Shown here: positions 50,215 to 59,255 of the stretch, one piece after another | Numbering within the stretch: the first letter of the stretch is position 1 | Layout: every line of letters begins with the position of its first letter | Program-made: the position numbers and the translations under genes | The notes under the pieces: model-generated | What the model saw: only the letters and a program-made list of their open reading frames with translations | Told to the model about the DNA's origin: nothing | Database searches by the model: none | Assembly: GCA_013416455.1 (NCBI GenBank) | Contig: JACCES010000003.1 | Coordinates: 186,001-250,000, forward strand | Direction of reading: 5' to 3' | Source of the DNA: Alcaligenaceae bacterium | GTDB lineage: Bacteria; Pseudomonadota; Gammaproteobacteria; Burkholderiales; Burkholderiaceae_B | DNA: 64,000 bases

Positions 50215-50826
50215 TTAACGCTCTATTCCGTAACCTTCTTCGCGTACGACGCGTGGTGTGATCTCGCGGGGCTCGATGGAAACAGGCTGATAGACGACGC
50301 GCTTCTGTTCCGGGTCGTATCGCATTTCGACATGGCCGCTGATGGGGAAGTCCTTGCGGAAGGGATGGCCGATGAAGCCATAGTCGGTCAGGATGCGGCG
50401 CAGGTCGGGGTGGCCTTCGAAGACGATGCCGAACAGATCGAAGGCTTCGCGTTCGAACCAGTTCACCGCCGGCCAGACATCGACCAGCGTGGGCAATATC
50501 GGGAATTCGTCGTCATCGACGTAGCCGCGCACGCGCAGGCGCCAGTTGTGCTGTACGGAAAGCAAGTGCAGCACGACGGCAAAGCGTCGCGGATGCGGAT
50601 TGTCTTCGGCGGGACGCGTAGGGGCTCCCCACCCGGAATAGTCCACGCCGCAGAGATCGATGCAGATCTGGAAGGCCAGGCCGGCATCGTCGCGCAATGC
50701 CTTACAGGTATCCACCCAGTTCTTGGCGGGAACGACGAGCGTGAGTTCGCCGAGTTCGCGCAGCAGCGTGGCATGTTCGCCAAACGCCGCCTGCAGCTTG
50801 TTTTCTAGCGTATCGAGCCGGTTCAT
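50215..50826 (-). CDS. nuoC: NADH-quinone oxidoreductase subunit C
   Basis: A 203-residue 30-kDa-type subunit of complex I. Typical blocks are [31 protein letters not shown]-like sequence near residues 115-145 and [18 protein letters not shown]. It is a separate gene, as usual outside the NuoCD-fusion enterobacteria. Confidence 0.97.
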   Translation of the reverse strand: MNRLDTLENKLQAAFGEHATLLRELGELTLVVPAKNWVDTCKALRDDAGLAFQICIDLCGVDYSGWGAPTRPAEDNPHPRRFAVVLHLLSVQHNWRLRVRGYVDDDEFPILPTLVDVWPAVNWFEREAFDLFGIVFEGHPDLRRILTDYGFIGHPFRKDFPISGHVEMRYDPEQKRVVYQPVSIEPREITPRVVREEGYGIER

Positions 50827-50870
50827 ATTACGAGCGATTCAACGTTGAGAGTGCCGGGACCGAGCGAGGC

Positions 50871-51347
50871 TCAGCGCGCGATGGTGTTGGTGAGGCGGAT
50901 CTTGTTCTGCAGCTGGAGCAGACCGTAGATCAGGGCCTCTGCCGTGGGCGGACAGCCCGGCACGTAGATGTCGACCGGCACGATGCGATCACAGCCCCGC
51001 ACCACCGAGTAGGAATAGTGGTAATAGCCCCCGCCGTTTGCACAGGAGCCCATGGACACCACCCAGCGCGGTTCGGCCATCTGGTCGTAAACCTTGCGCA
51101 GGGCCGGCGCCATCTTGTTGCACAGCGTGCCGGCGACGATCATCACGTCGGACTGGCGCGGGCTCGGGCGGAAGATGATCCCGAACTGGTCCATGTCGTA
51201 GCGCGCCGCGCCGGCCTGCATCATCTCGACCGCACAACAGGCGAGCCCGAACGTCATGGGCCACAGCGAACCTGTCTTGGCCCAGTTCAGGAACTTGTCC
51301 GCGCTGGTCGTGATGAACCCTTCTTTCATAATGCCGTCGATAGCCAT
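50871..51347 (-). CDS. nuoB: NADH-quinone oxidoreductase subunit B
   Basis: A 158-residue subunit holding the terminal N2 cluster next to the quinone. Ligands are the tandem Cys in [12 protein letters not shown], then [18 protein letters not shown] and [12 protein letters not shown]. It lies 64 bp after nuoA. Confidence 0.98.
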   Translation of the reverse strand: MAIDGIMKEGFITTSADKFLNWAKTGSLWPMTFGLACCAVEMMQAGAARYDMDQFGIIFRPSPRQSDVMIVAGTLCNKMAPALRKVYDQMAEPRWVVSMGSCANGGGYYHYSYSVVRGCDRIVPVDIYVPGCPPTAEALIYGLLQLQNKIRLTNTIAR

Positions 51348-51411
51348 AATTCTGCCTATTCAGTGCCGCAATGCCGCAAGGCGGTGGTACTGCGATTCGG
51401 ATGCGCGGGAA

Positions 51412-51765
51412 TCATTCCCAGTCGAGCGCACCTTTTTTCCATTCGTAGATGAAGCCGACCGTGAGAATCGCGAGGAACACAACCACAGTCCAGAAACCCA
51501 CCATGCCGGCCGTGCCGTTGGCCATGGCCCAGGGGAACAGGAAGGCGATTTCAAGATCGAACATGATGAAGAGGATGGCCACCAGGTAATAGCGCACATC
51601 GAACTTCATGCGGGTATCGCCAAAGGCCTCGAACCCGCACTCGTACGGCGATAGTTTTTCGGCATAGGGCCGGTGCGGGCCCAGCAGGCGCCCCACTGCC
51701 AGAAGAGCGAAGCCGAGGATGGTCGCAATGATGATAAATAGAAGAACCGGGAAGTATTCTTGCAT
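51412..51765 (-). CDS. nuoA: NADH-quinone oxidoreductase subunit A
   Basis: A 117-residue first gene of the complex I operon with three membrane helices. The conserved cytoplasmic loop is [31 protein letters not shown] 51765 ([10 protein letters not shown]) is chosen; two in-frame ATGs lie 2 and 5 codons upstream (51771 and 51780). Confidence 0.96.
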   Translation of the reverse strand: MQEYFPVLLFIIIATILGFALLAVGRLLGPHRPYAEKLSPYECGFEAFGDTRMKFDVRYYLVAILFIMFDLEIAFLFPWAMANGTAGMVGFWTVVVFLAILTVGFIYEWKKGALDWE

Positions 51766-51805
51766 GCCCATGCCGCGCATCCGCTGTCAAAGATTAAACC
51801 CTTGG

Positions 51806-51811
51806 ATTGTA
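51806..51811 (-). promoter_or_regulatory. Candidate -10 of the nuo operon
   Basis: TACAAT on the minus strand about 41 nt upstream of the nuoA start. No good -35 was seen at standard spacing. The 322 bp between nuoA and the porin (51766-52087) otherwise hold only the porin terminator; no secG or tRNA gene was recognised there. Confidence 0.3.
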
Positions 51812-51994
51812 GCATTTTGAACAGAAGCATTCCCGCCTGGGCCGGCTTGCAAAACACAAAAGCCACGCTCGCGCACAGCCTTTCAGGCAGGCGCCACACC
51901 CAACGGCCGGGCGCGGCCCGCACAGCGGTGCATCAGACCAGACGCCGCCTGCTGAACGGTTCCCCCGGGCTTCAGGCCCAGATCGCCACAAAGC

Positions 51995-52020
51995 AAAAAA
52001 CCACCCCGAAGGGTGGTTTC
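51995..52020 (-). terminator. Rho-independent terminator of the porin gene
   Basis: AAACCACCC (51998-52006) and GGGTGGTTT (52011-52019) form a 9-bp stem with loop CGAA. Read on the minus strand the stem is followed by a T-run (GGTTTTTTGC), the classical layout, about 70 bp beyond the porin stop. Confidence 0.85.
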
Positions 52021-52087
52021 TTGCTTGTCGCGTGCTTCTGTGGCGGCCGGGGCCGCCCGGATGGCATAGCCAGGCTATGCGGACCGA

Positions 52088-53239
52088 TTAGAAGCGGTGA
52101 CGCATACCCACACCAGCGTAGGTGGACTTCACACCGCTGATGAAGTTGACGTCCTTGGCATAGGAGCCGAAGACGTACAGGTTGGTGCGCTTGGACAGAT
52201 CGTAGGTGTAGCCCAGGCTGTAGATGTTCATCTTGTCCAGGTCAGCATTCGGAGCGGCGTCCGGGTTGCTGCGAGGATCGGCCATCTGCCAAGAACCGAA
52301 GATCTTGCCGGCGCCAACAGGTGCGGTCAGACCGACCATGTAGTGGTTGTACTTGAGGCCGTCGAGTTGGCCGAAGGCGGCTGCCGCGCTAACGGGGATG
52401 TTACCGTCAGGCGAACCAACGCCGGCACCGAACATGCCGTTGCGGGTCTGACCGAATGCGGCGTGGACCTTGACCACTTCGAAGTCATAGGCGCCACCGA
52501 GTTGCCATGAGCGGACGTTGACGTCGTCGCCCGGGGTGGTCAGGCCGTTGCCGGAAGCGGAGCCGATGCGCTCTTGCTCGTAGGACAGAGCGACAGCCAG
52601 GGGGCCGTTGGCATAACGCAGACCAGTGGTGATACCACGGCGGTTACGGTCGGATTCGTTCAGATCCCAGACGCCGTTGACGTCGAGCGAGGAACGCTGA
52701 GCGCCGTCGGTGTTGAAGGAGTAGCCAACGCCGAACTGGAAGCCGGAAAAGTTGGGGGTCTGGTACATGACCATGTTGTCCCAACGAACGGTGTTCACAG
52801 AACCGAAGGTGGTGCCGAGGTTGGACTGGCCGAAGCCTGCGCCGAACGGATCGATGGCGGCGAAGTACTTGGAACCGATGTTGGTCTGGCGACCGATATC
52901 GAGACGGCCCCAGGCGTCGCTTTGCAGGCCGACGGTGGCATGACGGCCGAACAGACGGCCGCCTTGCTGGGATTGACCGGTGCTGAGGTCAAAGCCGCTT
53001 TCAACCTGGAAGACAACCTGAAGGCCGTTACCCAGATCTTCGGTGCCGCGCAGGCCCCAGCGGTTGCCGTTCTGAACACCGTTGATCATGCCGGTCTTGC
53101 GGGCCTTGAAGCCATCGCCCTTGATTTGCTGGTAGCCGATACCGCCGTCCAGCACACCGTACAGGGTCACGGACGTTTCTGCTTGGGCAACGCCGGCAAA
53201 GCCGAGCGCAAGAGCAGCAGCGAGCAGAGTCTTTTTCAT
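52088..53239 (-). CDS. General porin (Gram-negative, betaproteobacterial type)
   Basis: A 383-residue outer-membrane trimeric porin. The signal peptide is residues 1-20 (ending GVAQA), with the mature start ETSVTLYGVLDGGIGY. Typical strands follow: NRWGLRGTEDLGNGLQVVFQVESGF, RLFGRHATVGLQ, WGRLDIGRQ. The C-terminus is YAGVGMRHRF, ending in the Phe needed for outer-membrane assembly. GGAGA lies 8 nt before the start. Codon choice is more restricted than in neighbours, as expected for a highly expressed gene. The 400 bp upstream (53240-53639, shared with ku) contain no gene or clear sigma-70 promoter that I could identify. Confidence 0.95.
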   Translation of the reverse strand: MKKTLLAAALALGFAGVAQAETSVTLYGVLDGGIGYQQIKGDGFKARKTGMINGVQNGNRWGLRGTEDLGNGLQVVFQVESGFDLSTGQSQQGGRLFGRHATVGLQSDAWGRLDIGRQTNIGSKYFAAIDPFGAGFGQSNLGTTFGSVNTVRWDNMVMYQTPNFSGFQFGVGYSFNTDGAQRSSLDVNGVWDLNESDRNRRGITTGLRYANGPLAVALSYEQERIGSASGNGLTTPGDDVNVRSWQLGGAYDFEVVKVHAAFGQTRNGMFGAGVGSPDGNIPVSAAAAFGQLDGLKYNHYMVGLTAPVGAGKIFGSWQMADPRSNPDAAPNADLDKMNIYSLGYTYDLSKRTNLYVFGSYAKDVNFISGVKSTYAGVGMRHRF

Positions 53240-53639
53240 GTAAGAAATCTCCGTAGATTTGAGTAACTTGTAGAGCAGCGACTACAACGACCTGTGCTGC
53301 TGCTCTTTTCAACTCCGCGATGGGAAGTTGGTGCTATTGCATCAAAATTCCCGAAACATTGCCATTGCGCTGAAGCCAAAGCTCCCTTTTTTCTGAATCA
53401 CTGTTGGGTGCCTGCAACATTCGATGCTGAACGGACCGAAGTCGTAGGGGATTACCCTGTTCGGCTTGTGATCTCCACGCAACACCGCTCTGGGTGTTCC
53501 GGGGAAACCGGAAAACACTCCGCGCTCCAAGGGCGGCACGGCCTTGCGGCACCGTGCGCCGCTTCTCCGGCACGGCGATTGCCGGCAAGCGGCCTGATCC
53601 CGCTCATGACGGCGGGTAGCCTCGTTGTGGAGCCGCCTC

Positions 53640-54629
53640 ATGCCAGCCCCCGCCAGTACACGCGTCTTATGGAAAGGCGCGATTTCCTTCGGCCTGGTCC
53701 ACATCCCGGTCGCACTGCATTCGGCGGTCCAGAACCAGTCCATCGACTTCGACTGGCTGGATCGCCGCAGCATGGAGCCTGTGGGCTACAAACGCATCAA
53801 CAAGGTCACCGGTAAGGAAATCGACCGCGCCGATATCGTCAAGGGCATAGAGTACGACGAGGGCGAGTACGTGATTCTGGAAGCCGAGGAAATCTCGGCC
53901 GCCTATCCCCGCACGACCCAGACCGTCGAGATCGAAGCCTTTGTCTCGCTGGATGACGTCCCTTTCGTCTATCTCGAACGCCCCTATTACGTAGCGCCGA
54001 TCAACAAAGGCGGAAAGGTGTATGCGCTCCTGCGGGAAGTACTGGCCGAATCCCGTCTCGCCGGCCTGGCGAAGGTCGTCATCCAGACCAAGCAGCATCT
54101 CGCCCTGCTCTTTGCCTGCGGCCCCGTCCTGATTCTCAACCTGCTGCGCTGGGGAGGCGAAGTCCGCGATTGGAGCGCGCTCAAACTGCCCGGCCGGAAC
54201 AAGAAAGAACTGGGCCTGTCCGAGAAGGAACTGGATATGGCGCGCCAGCTCGTCGGCGACATGACGGTGGCATGGCAGCCGGAGCACTATACGGACTCAT
54301 TCCGCGAACAAGTCATGCAACTGGTTCAGGAAAAGATCGAGGCCGGCGATACGGCCGAGGTCCTGCGGCCCGAACCGGAAGAAAGCGAGCCAGGCTCCGC
54401 TCGCATCTATGATCTCACCGAAATGCTGCAACGCAGCCTGAAGGGCGTGAAGGCGGCCCCGGCCAGCAAGAAGCCCGCAAAGAAAGCCGCCGCGAGGCCA
54501 GCCGGGAAGACAGCCGCGAAATCCGCTGCCAAATCCGCTGCCAGATCCACCAAATCCGCCGCGAAGGCCGCCGCGAAGAAGGCCGCTTCCACCAAGCGCG
54601 GCGCCAACCGGAAGAAGCAGGCGGCATGA
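53640..54629 (+). CDS. ku: Ku protein (non-homologous end joining)
   Basis: A 329-residue bacterial Ku, a homodimeric ring that binds DNA ends and recruits LigD. The core runs from STRVLWKGAISFGLVHIPVAL through YYVAPINKGGKVYALLREVL to about residue 265. The last 53 residues (277-329) are a Lys/Ala-rich tail with KAAAK-type repeats like eukaryotic histone H1, longer than minimal Ku proteins. ATG 53640 with GTGGAG upstream is chosen over an upstream ATG. Its stop overlaps the ligD start as ATGA, so the two are coupled. Confidence 0.96.
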   Translation: MPAPASTRVLWKGAISFGLVHIPVALHSAVQNQSIDFDWLDRRSMEPVGYKRINKVTGKEIDRADIVKGIEYDEGEYVILEAEEISAAYPRTTQTVEIEAFVSLDDVPFVYLERPYYVAPINKGGKVYALLREVLAESRLAGLAKVVIQTKQHLALLFACGPVLILNLLRWGGEVRDWSALKLPGRNKKELGLSEKELDMARQLVGDMTVAWQPEHYTDSFREQVMQLVQEKIEAGDTAEVLRPEPEESEPGSARIYDLTEMLQRSLKGVKAAPASKKPAKKAAARPAGKTAAKSAAKSAARSTKSAAKAAAKKAASTKRGANRKKQAA

Positions 54630-57238
54630 CACGCACGGCCGGCGCCCCCAAAGCCGCTGGCACGACGGGCCGCGCGCGCCCACGGAAGCCGCCGGCCGAA
54701 GCCAAGGTCACGTCAGCCGGCGAACCACAGCCGGATGCGCTGAGGCGTTACAGGGAAAAGCGCGATTTCACACGAACGCCGGAGCCAGCCGGAGACGGCC
54801 CCCACGGGACACCGGCCCATGGCAAGACAGGAACGCGGACGGGCAAACAGGAAGACGATGCGGCGAAGGCGGCACTGGGACAAGCCGACGGGCCTGCGCC
54901 CACCGCGGCGGCCCCGCTCCGTTTCGTCATACAGAAACACTGGGCCAGACGGCTGCACTACGATCTGCGGCTGGAAATCGGCGGCACGATGAAAAGCTGG
55001 GCGGTGCCCAAAGGCCCCAGTCTGGATCCCACGATCAAGCGCATGGCCGTCCAGGTGGAAGACCACCCCATTGCCTACAACGATTTCGAAGGCACTATAC
55101 CCGGGGGCCAGTACGGCGCCGGCAAAGTCATCATCTGGGATCGCGGGCACTGGAAGGCGGAAGGAGACCCGGCCGAAGCGTATCGCGCCGGCAAGCTCAA
55201 GTTCGAACTTGCCGGCCGCAAGTTGCAAGGCCGCTGGACGCTGGTGCGCATGGGCGGCGGGGATGGTGAAAAGAATGGCTGGCTGCTGATCAAGGAAAAG
55301 GACGGCGCCGCCACGGCTCGCCGCCGGACGATGAAGGCGGCGGCCATGCCCGAAACCCTGTCGCCCCAATTGGCGACGCGGGTATCCGCGCCTCCCGCGA
55401 CGGGCGACTGGATATATGAGCTAAAGTACGATGGCTACCGCATTCTCACCCGCATGAGCGGCGGACGGGCGCGCTTCCATACCCGCCGCGGCCATGATTG
55501 GACGAATCTCCTGCCCGCGCTTGCCCGGGCCTTCGAATCGCGGCCCCTGCCGGACGGATGGTACGACGGGGAAATCGTCGTGCTCGATTCCCGGGGAAGA
55601 CCCGATTTCCAGGCCTTGCAGAACGCCTTCGAGCGTGAGGGCGGGCAACCGCCGTCCACGGCCACTGGTAAACGGGGCGGGCGCGGCGCCGCCGCGCGGG
55701 AGCCGGTGGTGTACTTCCTGTTCGACCTTCCCTGGCTGGAAGACCAGGATCTGCGCCGGCTGCCGCTGGCCGAGCGCCGGGCTCGGCTGGCCGGCATCCT
55801 GGAAGGCGTCAGCCACCCCGGCCTGCGGCTCAGCGCCGCATTCGAAACGTCTGCGCGGGACATGCTGAAATCGGCTTGCGAACTGGGTCTGGAAGGCGTC
55901 ATCGGCAAACGGCGCGCATCGCCCTATGTGTCCGGACGCGGGGGGCAATGGATCAAGCTCAAGTGCGGCGAGCGGCAGGAATTCGTCATCGGCGGCTACA
56001 CCGATCCCAAGGGCGGACGCACCGGCCTGGGCGCCCTGCTGCTGGGCTACTACGATGACGAAGGCGATCTTCGGTACGCCGGCAACGTCGGCAGCGGCTT
56101 CAGTGAAGCCAGCCTGACGGCACTGCATCGCCGTCTCCGGCGGATGCACCAGGAACAGCCCTCCTTCGTCGATCCACCCCGCGCGGCCGGACCGCACTGG
56201 GTCCGGCCCATACTGGCCGCCGAGGTTTCCTTTTCCCAATGGACGGATTCCGGCCGCGTGCGCCATGCCGTCTTTCAGGGATTGCGCACCGACAAACCCA
56301 CATCGCTCATGAAGAAAGAACACTCACGCTCGATCACCAACGCCGGACGCGCCGTCGACAAGCGTTCCGGCGCCCGCAAAGGCGATGTCGCCACCTACTA
56401 CGAACGCATCGCTCCGTTAATACTGCCCCACCTGAAGGACCGGCCGGTATCGCTGCTGCGTGCCCCGGAGGGACTGTCCGGCGAGCTGTTCTTCCAGAAA
56501 CACATGGCGGTCAAGGGGCTTACCGGCCTGATGCAGCTGGATCCGGGCCTGGACCCCGGCCATGATCCACTCGTCGTCGTCCGGAACGCGGGCGGGCTGG
56601 CCGAGGCGGCCCAGCTCAACGTCATCGAATTCCACACCTGGAATGCCGTGCGCAGCCGCATCCAGCGGCCGGACCGCATCAGCTTCGATCTGGACCCGGG
56701 CCGGGGAGTGGAATGGCCGGCGATGCAGGAAGCCGCCATTCTGCTGCGCAACTTCCTGACGGAACTGGGCCTGCCCTCTTTCGTGAAAACCAGCGGCGGC
56801 AAAGGGCTGCATGTGATCGTGCCCATCATGCGGCGCTATGACTGGGAGACGGCCAGGGGATTCTCGCGGGCCGTCGTCCAGCACATGGCCGAAGTGCTGC
56901 CTCGCCGCTTTTCGGCCAAGAGCGGCCCCCGCAACCGCATCGGAAAGATCTTCATCGACTATCTGCGCAACGGTTTCGGCGCCACCACGGTGGCGGCATG
57001 GTCCCTGCGGGCGCGGCCCGGCATGGGCGTGTCCGTGCCCATCGGCTGGGATGAAGTGGAAACGCTGGCAAGCAGCGATCAATGGACGATTTCCAACATC
57101 GATGAGCGGCTGGAAACCGGCAACCGGCCGTGGGACGCCTACGCAGCCTCAGCCAGCGCGCTGGGCCCCGCAATGAAGCGGCTGGGCTATCCGGAACGGC
57201 CATCCCGGCGGGCGCCGTCGCGGAAACGCGCATCCTGA
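54626..57238 (+). CDS. ligD: Multifunctional DNA ligase D (phosphoesterase-ligase-polymerase)
   Basis: An 870-residue end-joining enzyme. Domain order as in Pseudomonas: a disordered basic N-terminus (1-90), a 3'-phosphoesterase (about 95-240, with the catalytic HYDLRLE, H111/D113), an ATP-dependent ligase (about 262-560) with nucleophile K267 in YELKYDGYRI, and a primase-polymerase (about 590-860) with the DLDPG metal site near residue 688 and SGGKGLHVIVP. Acts with the overlapping ku gene to repair double-strand breaks, mainly in stationary phase in studied bacteria. Start ATG 54626 overlaps the ku stop by 4 bp. Confidence 0.97.
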   Translation: MTRTAGAPKAAGTTGRARPRKPPAEAKVTSAGEPQPDALRRYREKRDFTRTPEPAGDGPHGTPAHGKTGTRTGKQEDDAAKAALGQADGPAPTAAAPLRFVIQKHWARRLHYDLRLEIGGTMKSWAVPKGPSLDPTIKRMAVQVEDHPIAYNDFEGTIPGGQYGAGKVIIWDRGHWKAEGDPAEAYRAGKLKFELAGRKLQGRWTLVRMGGGDGEKNGWLLIKEKDGAATARRRTMKAAAMPETLSPQLATRVSAPPATGDWIYELKYDGYRILTRMSGGRARFHTRRGHDWTNLLPALARAFESRPLPDGWYDGEIVVLDSRGRPDFQALQNAFEREGGQPPSTATGKRGGRGAAAREPVVYFLFDLPWLEDQDLRRLPLAERRARLAGILEGVSHPGLRLSAAFETSARDMLKSACELGLEGVIGKRRASPYVSGRGGQWIKLKCGERQEFVIGGYTDPKGGRTGLGALLLGYYDDEGDLRYAGNVGSGFSEASLTALHRRLRRMHQEQPSFVDPPRAAGPHWVRPILAAEVSFSQWTDSGRVRHAVFQGLRTDKPTSLMKKEHSRSITNAGRAVDKRSGARKGDVATYYERIAPLILPHLKDRPVSLLRAPEGLSGELFFQKHMAVKGLTGLMQLDPGLDPGHDPLVVVRNAGGLAEAAQLNVIEFHTWNAVRSRIQRPDRISFDLDPGRGVEWPAMQEAAILLRNFLTELGLPSFVKTSGGKGLHVIVPIMRRYDWETARGFSRAVVQHMAEVLPRRFSAKSGPRNRIGKIFIDYLRNGFGATTVAAWSLRARPGMGVSVPIGWDEVETLASSDQWTISNIDERLETGNRPWDAYAASASALGPAMKRLGYPERPSRRAPSRKRAS

Positions 57239-57370
57239 CGCACGGCCTGGCCGCCGCCGGGCAGACACATGAACGCCACGGGCCTGAAACTTGCCGCCGG
57301 GAACGATCACCCGCGCGCGCCCCGCGCGCCGAGCGACTCGTTCACCACCCACGCCGCAAGGCCAAGGAGA

Positions 57371-58390
57371 ATGCAAGTGAAGCCCACCCTCAAGCCCCTG
57401 GAAGAACAGACCATCGTCATCACCGGCGCCAGCAGCGGCATCGGGCGTGCCACCGCCCGCGAGGCGGCGCGCCGCGGCGCCAGGCTGGTGCTGGCCAGCC
57501 GCAACCGCGAAGCCCTGGATCGCCTGGTGGAAGAACTGAAAAGCCAGGGCGCGGCGGCCATCGCCGTCGTGGCCGACGTCGGGAACGCTGAAGACCATGA
57601 CCGGATCGTCCAGACCGCCATGCTGTCCTTCGGCGGTTTCGAAACATGGGTGAACAATGCCGGCATATCCATCTTCGGCAGGTTGGAAGACGTCGCCATC
57701 GAAGACCAGCGCCAGCTTTTCGAAACCAACTACTGGGGAGTGGTCCACGGTTCCATGGCAGCTCTGCGGGAACTGCGCCAGCGCGGAGGCGCGCTCATCA
57801 ATGTCGGCAGCGAACTCTCCGACCGGGCCATTCCCCTGCAGGGCGCGTATTCGGCGTCCAAGCATGCCGTCAAAGGCTTCACGGACGCCCTTCGCATGGA
57901 ACTGGAAGCCGAACGGGCGCCGGTGTCCGTGACGCTGATCAAGCCGGGGTCGATCGACACGGGTTTCGTGCAACATGCAAAAAACTATCTGGACGAGGAG
58001 CCCCGGCTCGTACCGCCGGTATACAGCCCCAAGGCGGTTGCCGACGCCATCCTGTACGCCGCCGAACATCCCGCCCGGGACGTCTATGTCGGCGCCAGCG
58101 CCCGCGCCATCTCCGCCTTCGGCCAATACCTGCCCGGCGTGGCGGATCGCGTGCTCGGGCCGCAGATGCACCGCGCGCAACGTAGCGGACGGCCCGCCGA
58201 GGAACGCCAGGACGCCCTCTGGCATTCGGGGGACCCCGTCGAAGGCGGCGACGCCCCCGGGGTATGCCGCGGCAGCCTCTACACCGACCTCTGCACACGC
58301 TGGAAGGGTCTGGCCTGCGCAAGCCTGGGCGCCGCCGCCGCGCTCATGATACTGTCGCACTGCCTGCCCAACTCGCGCCGGAAGTCATGA
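57371..58390 (+). CDS. Short-chain dehydrogenase/reductase
   Basis: A 339-residue SDR. It has the NAD(P)-binding motif VITGASSGIGRATA (from residue 16), NNAG and catalytic Tyr/Lys in YSASKHAVKG (Y160, K164). The C-terminal extension beyond the usual 250 residues ends in a hydrophobic helix (ACASLGAAAALMIL), perhaps a membrane anchor. ATG 57371 with AAGGAGA just upstream is used; a GTG two codons later (57377) has better spacing, and the frame is open to 57269. It lies 132 bp downstream of ligD and overlaps ychJ by 4 bp. Substrate unknown. Confidence 0.88.
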   Translation: MQVKPTLKPLEEQTIVITGASSGIGRATAREAARRGARLVLASRNREALDRLVEELKSQGAAAIAVVADVGNAEDHDRIVQTAMLSFGGFETWVNNAGISIFGRLEDVAIEDQRQLFETNYWGVVHGSMAALRELRQRGGALINVGSELSDRAIPLQGAYSASKHAVKGFTDALRMELEAERAPVSVTLIKPGSIDTGFVQHAKNYLDEEPRLVPPVYSPKAVADAILYAAEHPARDVYVGASARAISAFGQYLPGVADRVLGPQMHRAQRSGRPAEERQDALWHSGDPVEGGDAPGVCRGSLYTDLCTRWKGLACASLGAAAALMILSHCLPNSRRKS

Positions 58391-58794
58391 CAGAACAGAA
58401 CATGCCCTGCCCTTGCGGCAGAAGCCCCGGCAAGCGGCTGCTCGCCTACAGGGATTGCTGCGGCCGCTACCTTGAGGATTTCGAACAAACGCCGGCGCCG
58501 GACGCCGAAAGCCTGATGCGTTCGCGCTATTCGGCCTTCACCCTCGGACGCGCCGATTATCTGCGGGCAACCTGGGATCCCGCCCACCGGCCCGCCACCC
58601 TGGATTTCGAGCAGGGCCTGAAATGGCTGGGTCTCAGCATCCGCGCCGCCAGAACCATCGACCCTGACCATGCGGAGGTCGAGTTCGTCGCCCGCAGCCG
58701 GCTCGATGGCCGGGGCATCCGCCTGCATGAGCGCAGCCGCTTCGTGCGCCGCGACGGGCGATGGTTCTATGTGGATGGAGAGATGCTGGGTTGA
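58387..58794 (+). CDS. ychJ: YchJ-family (UPF0225) SEC-C motif protein
   Basis: A 135-residue protein with an N-terminal SEC-C zinc motif (MPCPCGRSPGK...DCC), then the NTF2-like UPF0225 domain (SLMRSRYSAFTLGRADYL, GRWFYVDGE). The biochemical role is unknown. Its ATG overlaps the SDR stop as ATGA, so it is translated with it. It converges on the DUF2007 gene. Confidence 0.9.
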   Translation: MTEQNMPCPCGRSPGKRLLAYRDCCGRYLEDFEQTPAPDAESLMRSRYSAFTLGRADYLRATWDPAHRPATLDFEQGLKWLGLSIRAARTIDPDHAEVEFVARSRLDGRGIRLHERSRFVRRDGRWFYVDGEMLG

Positions 58795-58827
58795 ACGGAC
58801 GGCGGCGCGCCAGCAACCGGCTTGCGC

Positions 58828-59163
58828 TCAGGCGCGTGGTGGCGCATCGTCGCCCGGCCGCGCCGCGCCACATTGCCAGCATGAGGAAAACTGCGGTTCC
58901 AGCCATTCCCCGCAGGCGGGGCAATGCCAGTGCGGCCCCGCCCGGGAAGAGGCATCGGCCCACCCTTCGATGATCCCCATGGCGGACTCTCTATCGTGTT
59001 CGTTCTCGATCCATAGATCGGGGCCGCATTGATCCACCGGGATTTCGCCCGCCCCGCCCTGCAGATGCACACCCGTCAGCCGGCAGGCGATACCCGCCTG
59101 CCGCAGCAGGTTGACCCAATGCTGGCCAAGCAGCATGTCGGGCGCGCGCGTCAGGCGGATCAT
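58828..59163 (-). CDS. DUF2007-like protein with C-terminal zinc ribbon
   Basis: A 111-residue protein. Residues 1-70 resemble DUF2007 (LLGQHWVNLLRQAGIACRLTG, DLWIENEHDRESAMGIIEGW), a domain described as putative signal-transducing. Residues 78-103 form a zinc ribbon, HCPACGEWLEPQFSSCWQCG. It is transcribed away from the OYE gene end, about 93 bp from it. Function unknown. Confidence 0.8.
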   Translation of the reverse strand: MIRLTRAPDMLLGQHWVNLLRQAGIACRLTGVHLQGGAGEIPVDQCGPDLWIENEHDRESAMGIIEGWADASSRAGPHWHCPACGEWLEPQFSSCWQCGAARPGDDAPPRA

Positions 59164-59255
59164 GGGTGTGTCCCGGATTTACGCGAATCGGAAGGGTGGG
59201 CCATGGCATTCATGGCCCAGCATAAGCCGTTGCGCCGGCCATGGCCAGGGCGGGT

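Noticed and set aside
51781-51994. Search for a tRNA or secG gene upstream of nuoA, as seen in some betaproteobacteria
   Set aside because: No cloverleaf with a T-loop GTTC pattern and no SecG-like frame could be found there.
53240-53639. Possible small gene in the porin-ku gap (a 143-codon minus-strand frame extends into ku)
   Set aside because: It is mostly antisense to ku and lacks a ribosome site or recognisable sequence; the gap is best seen as the two promoters.
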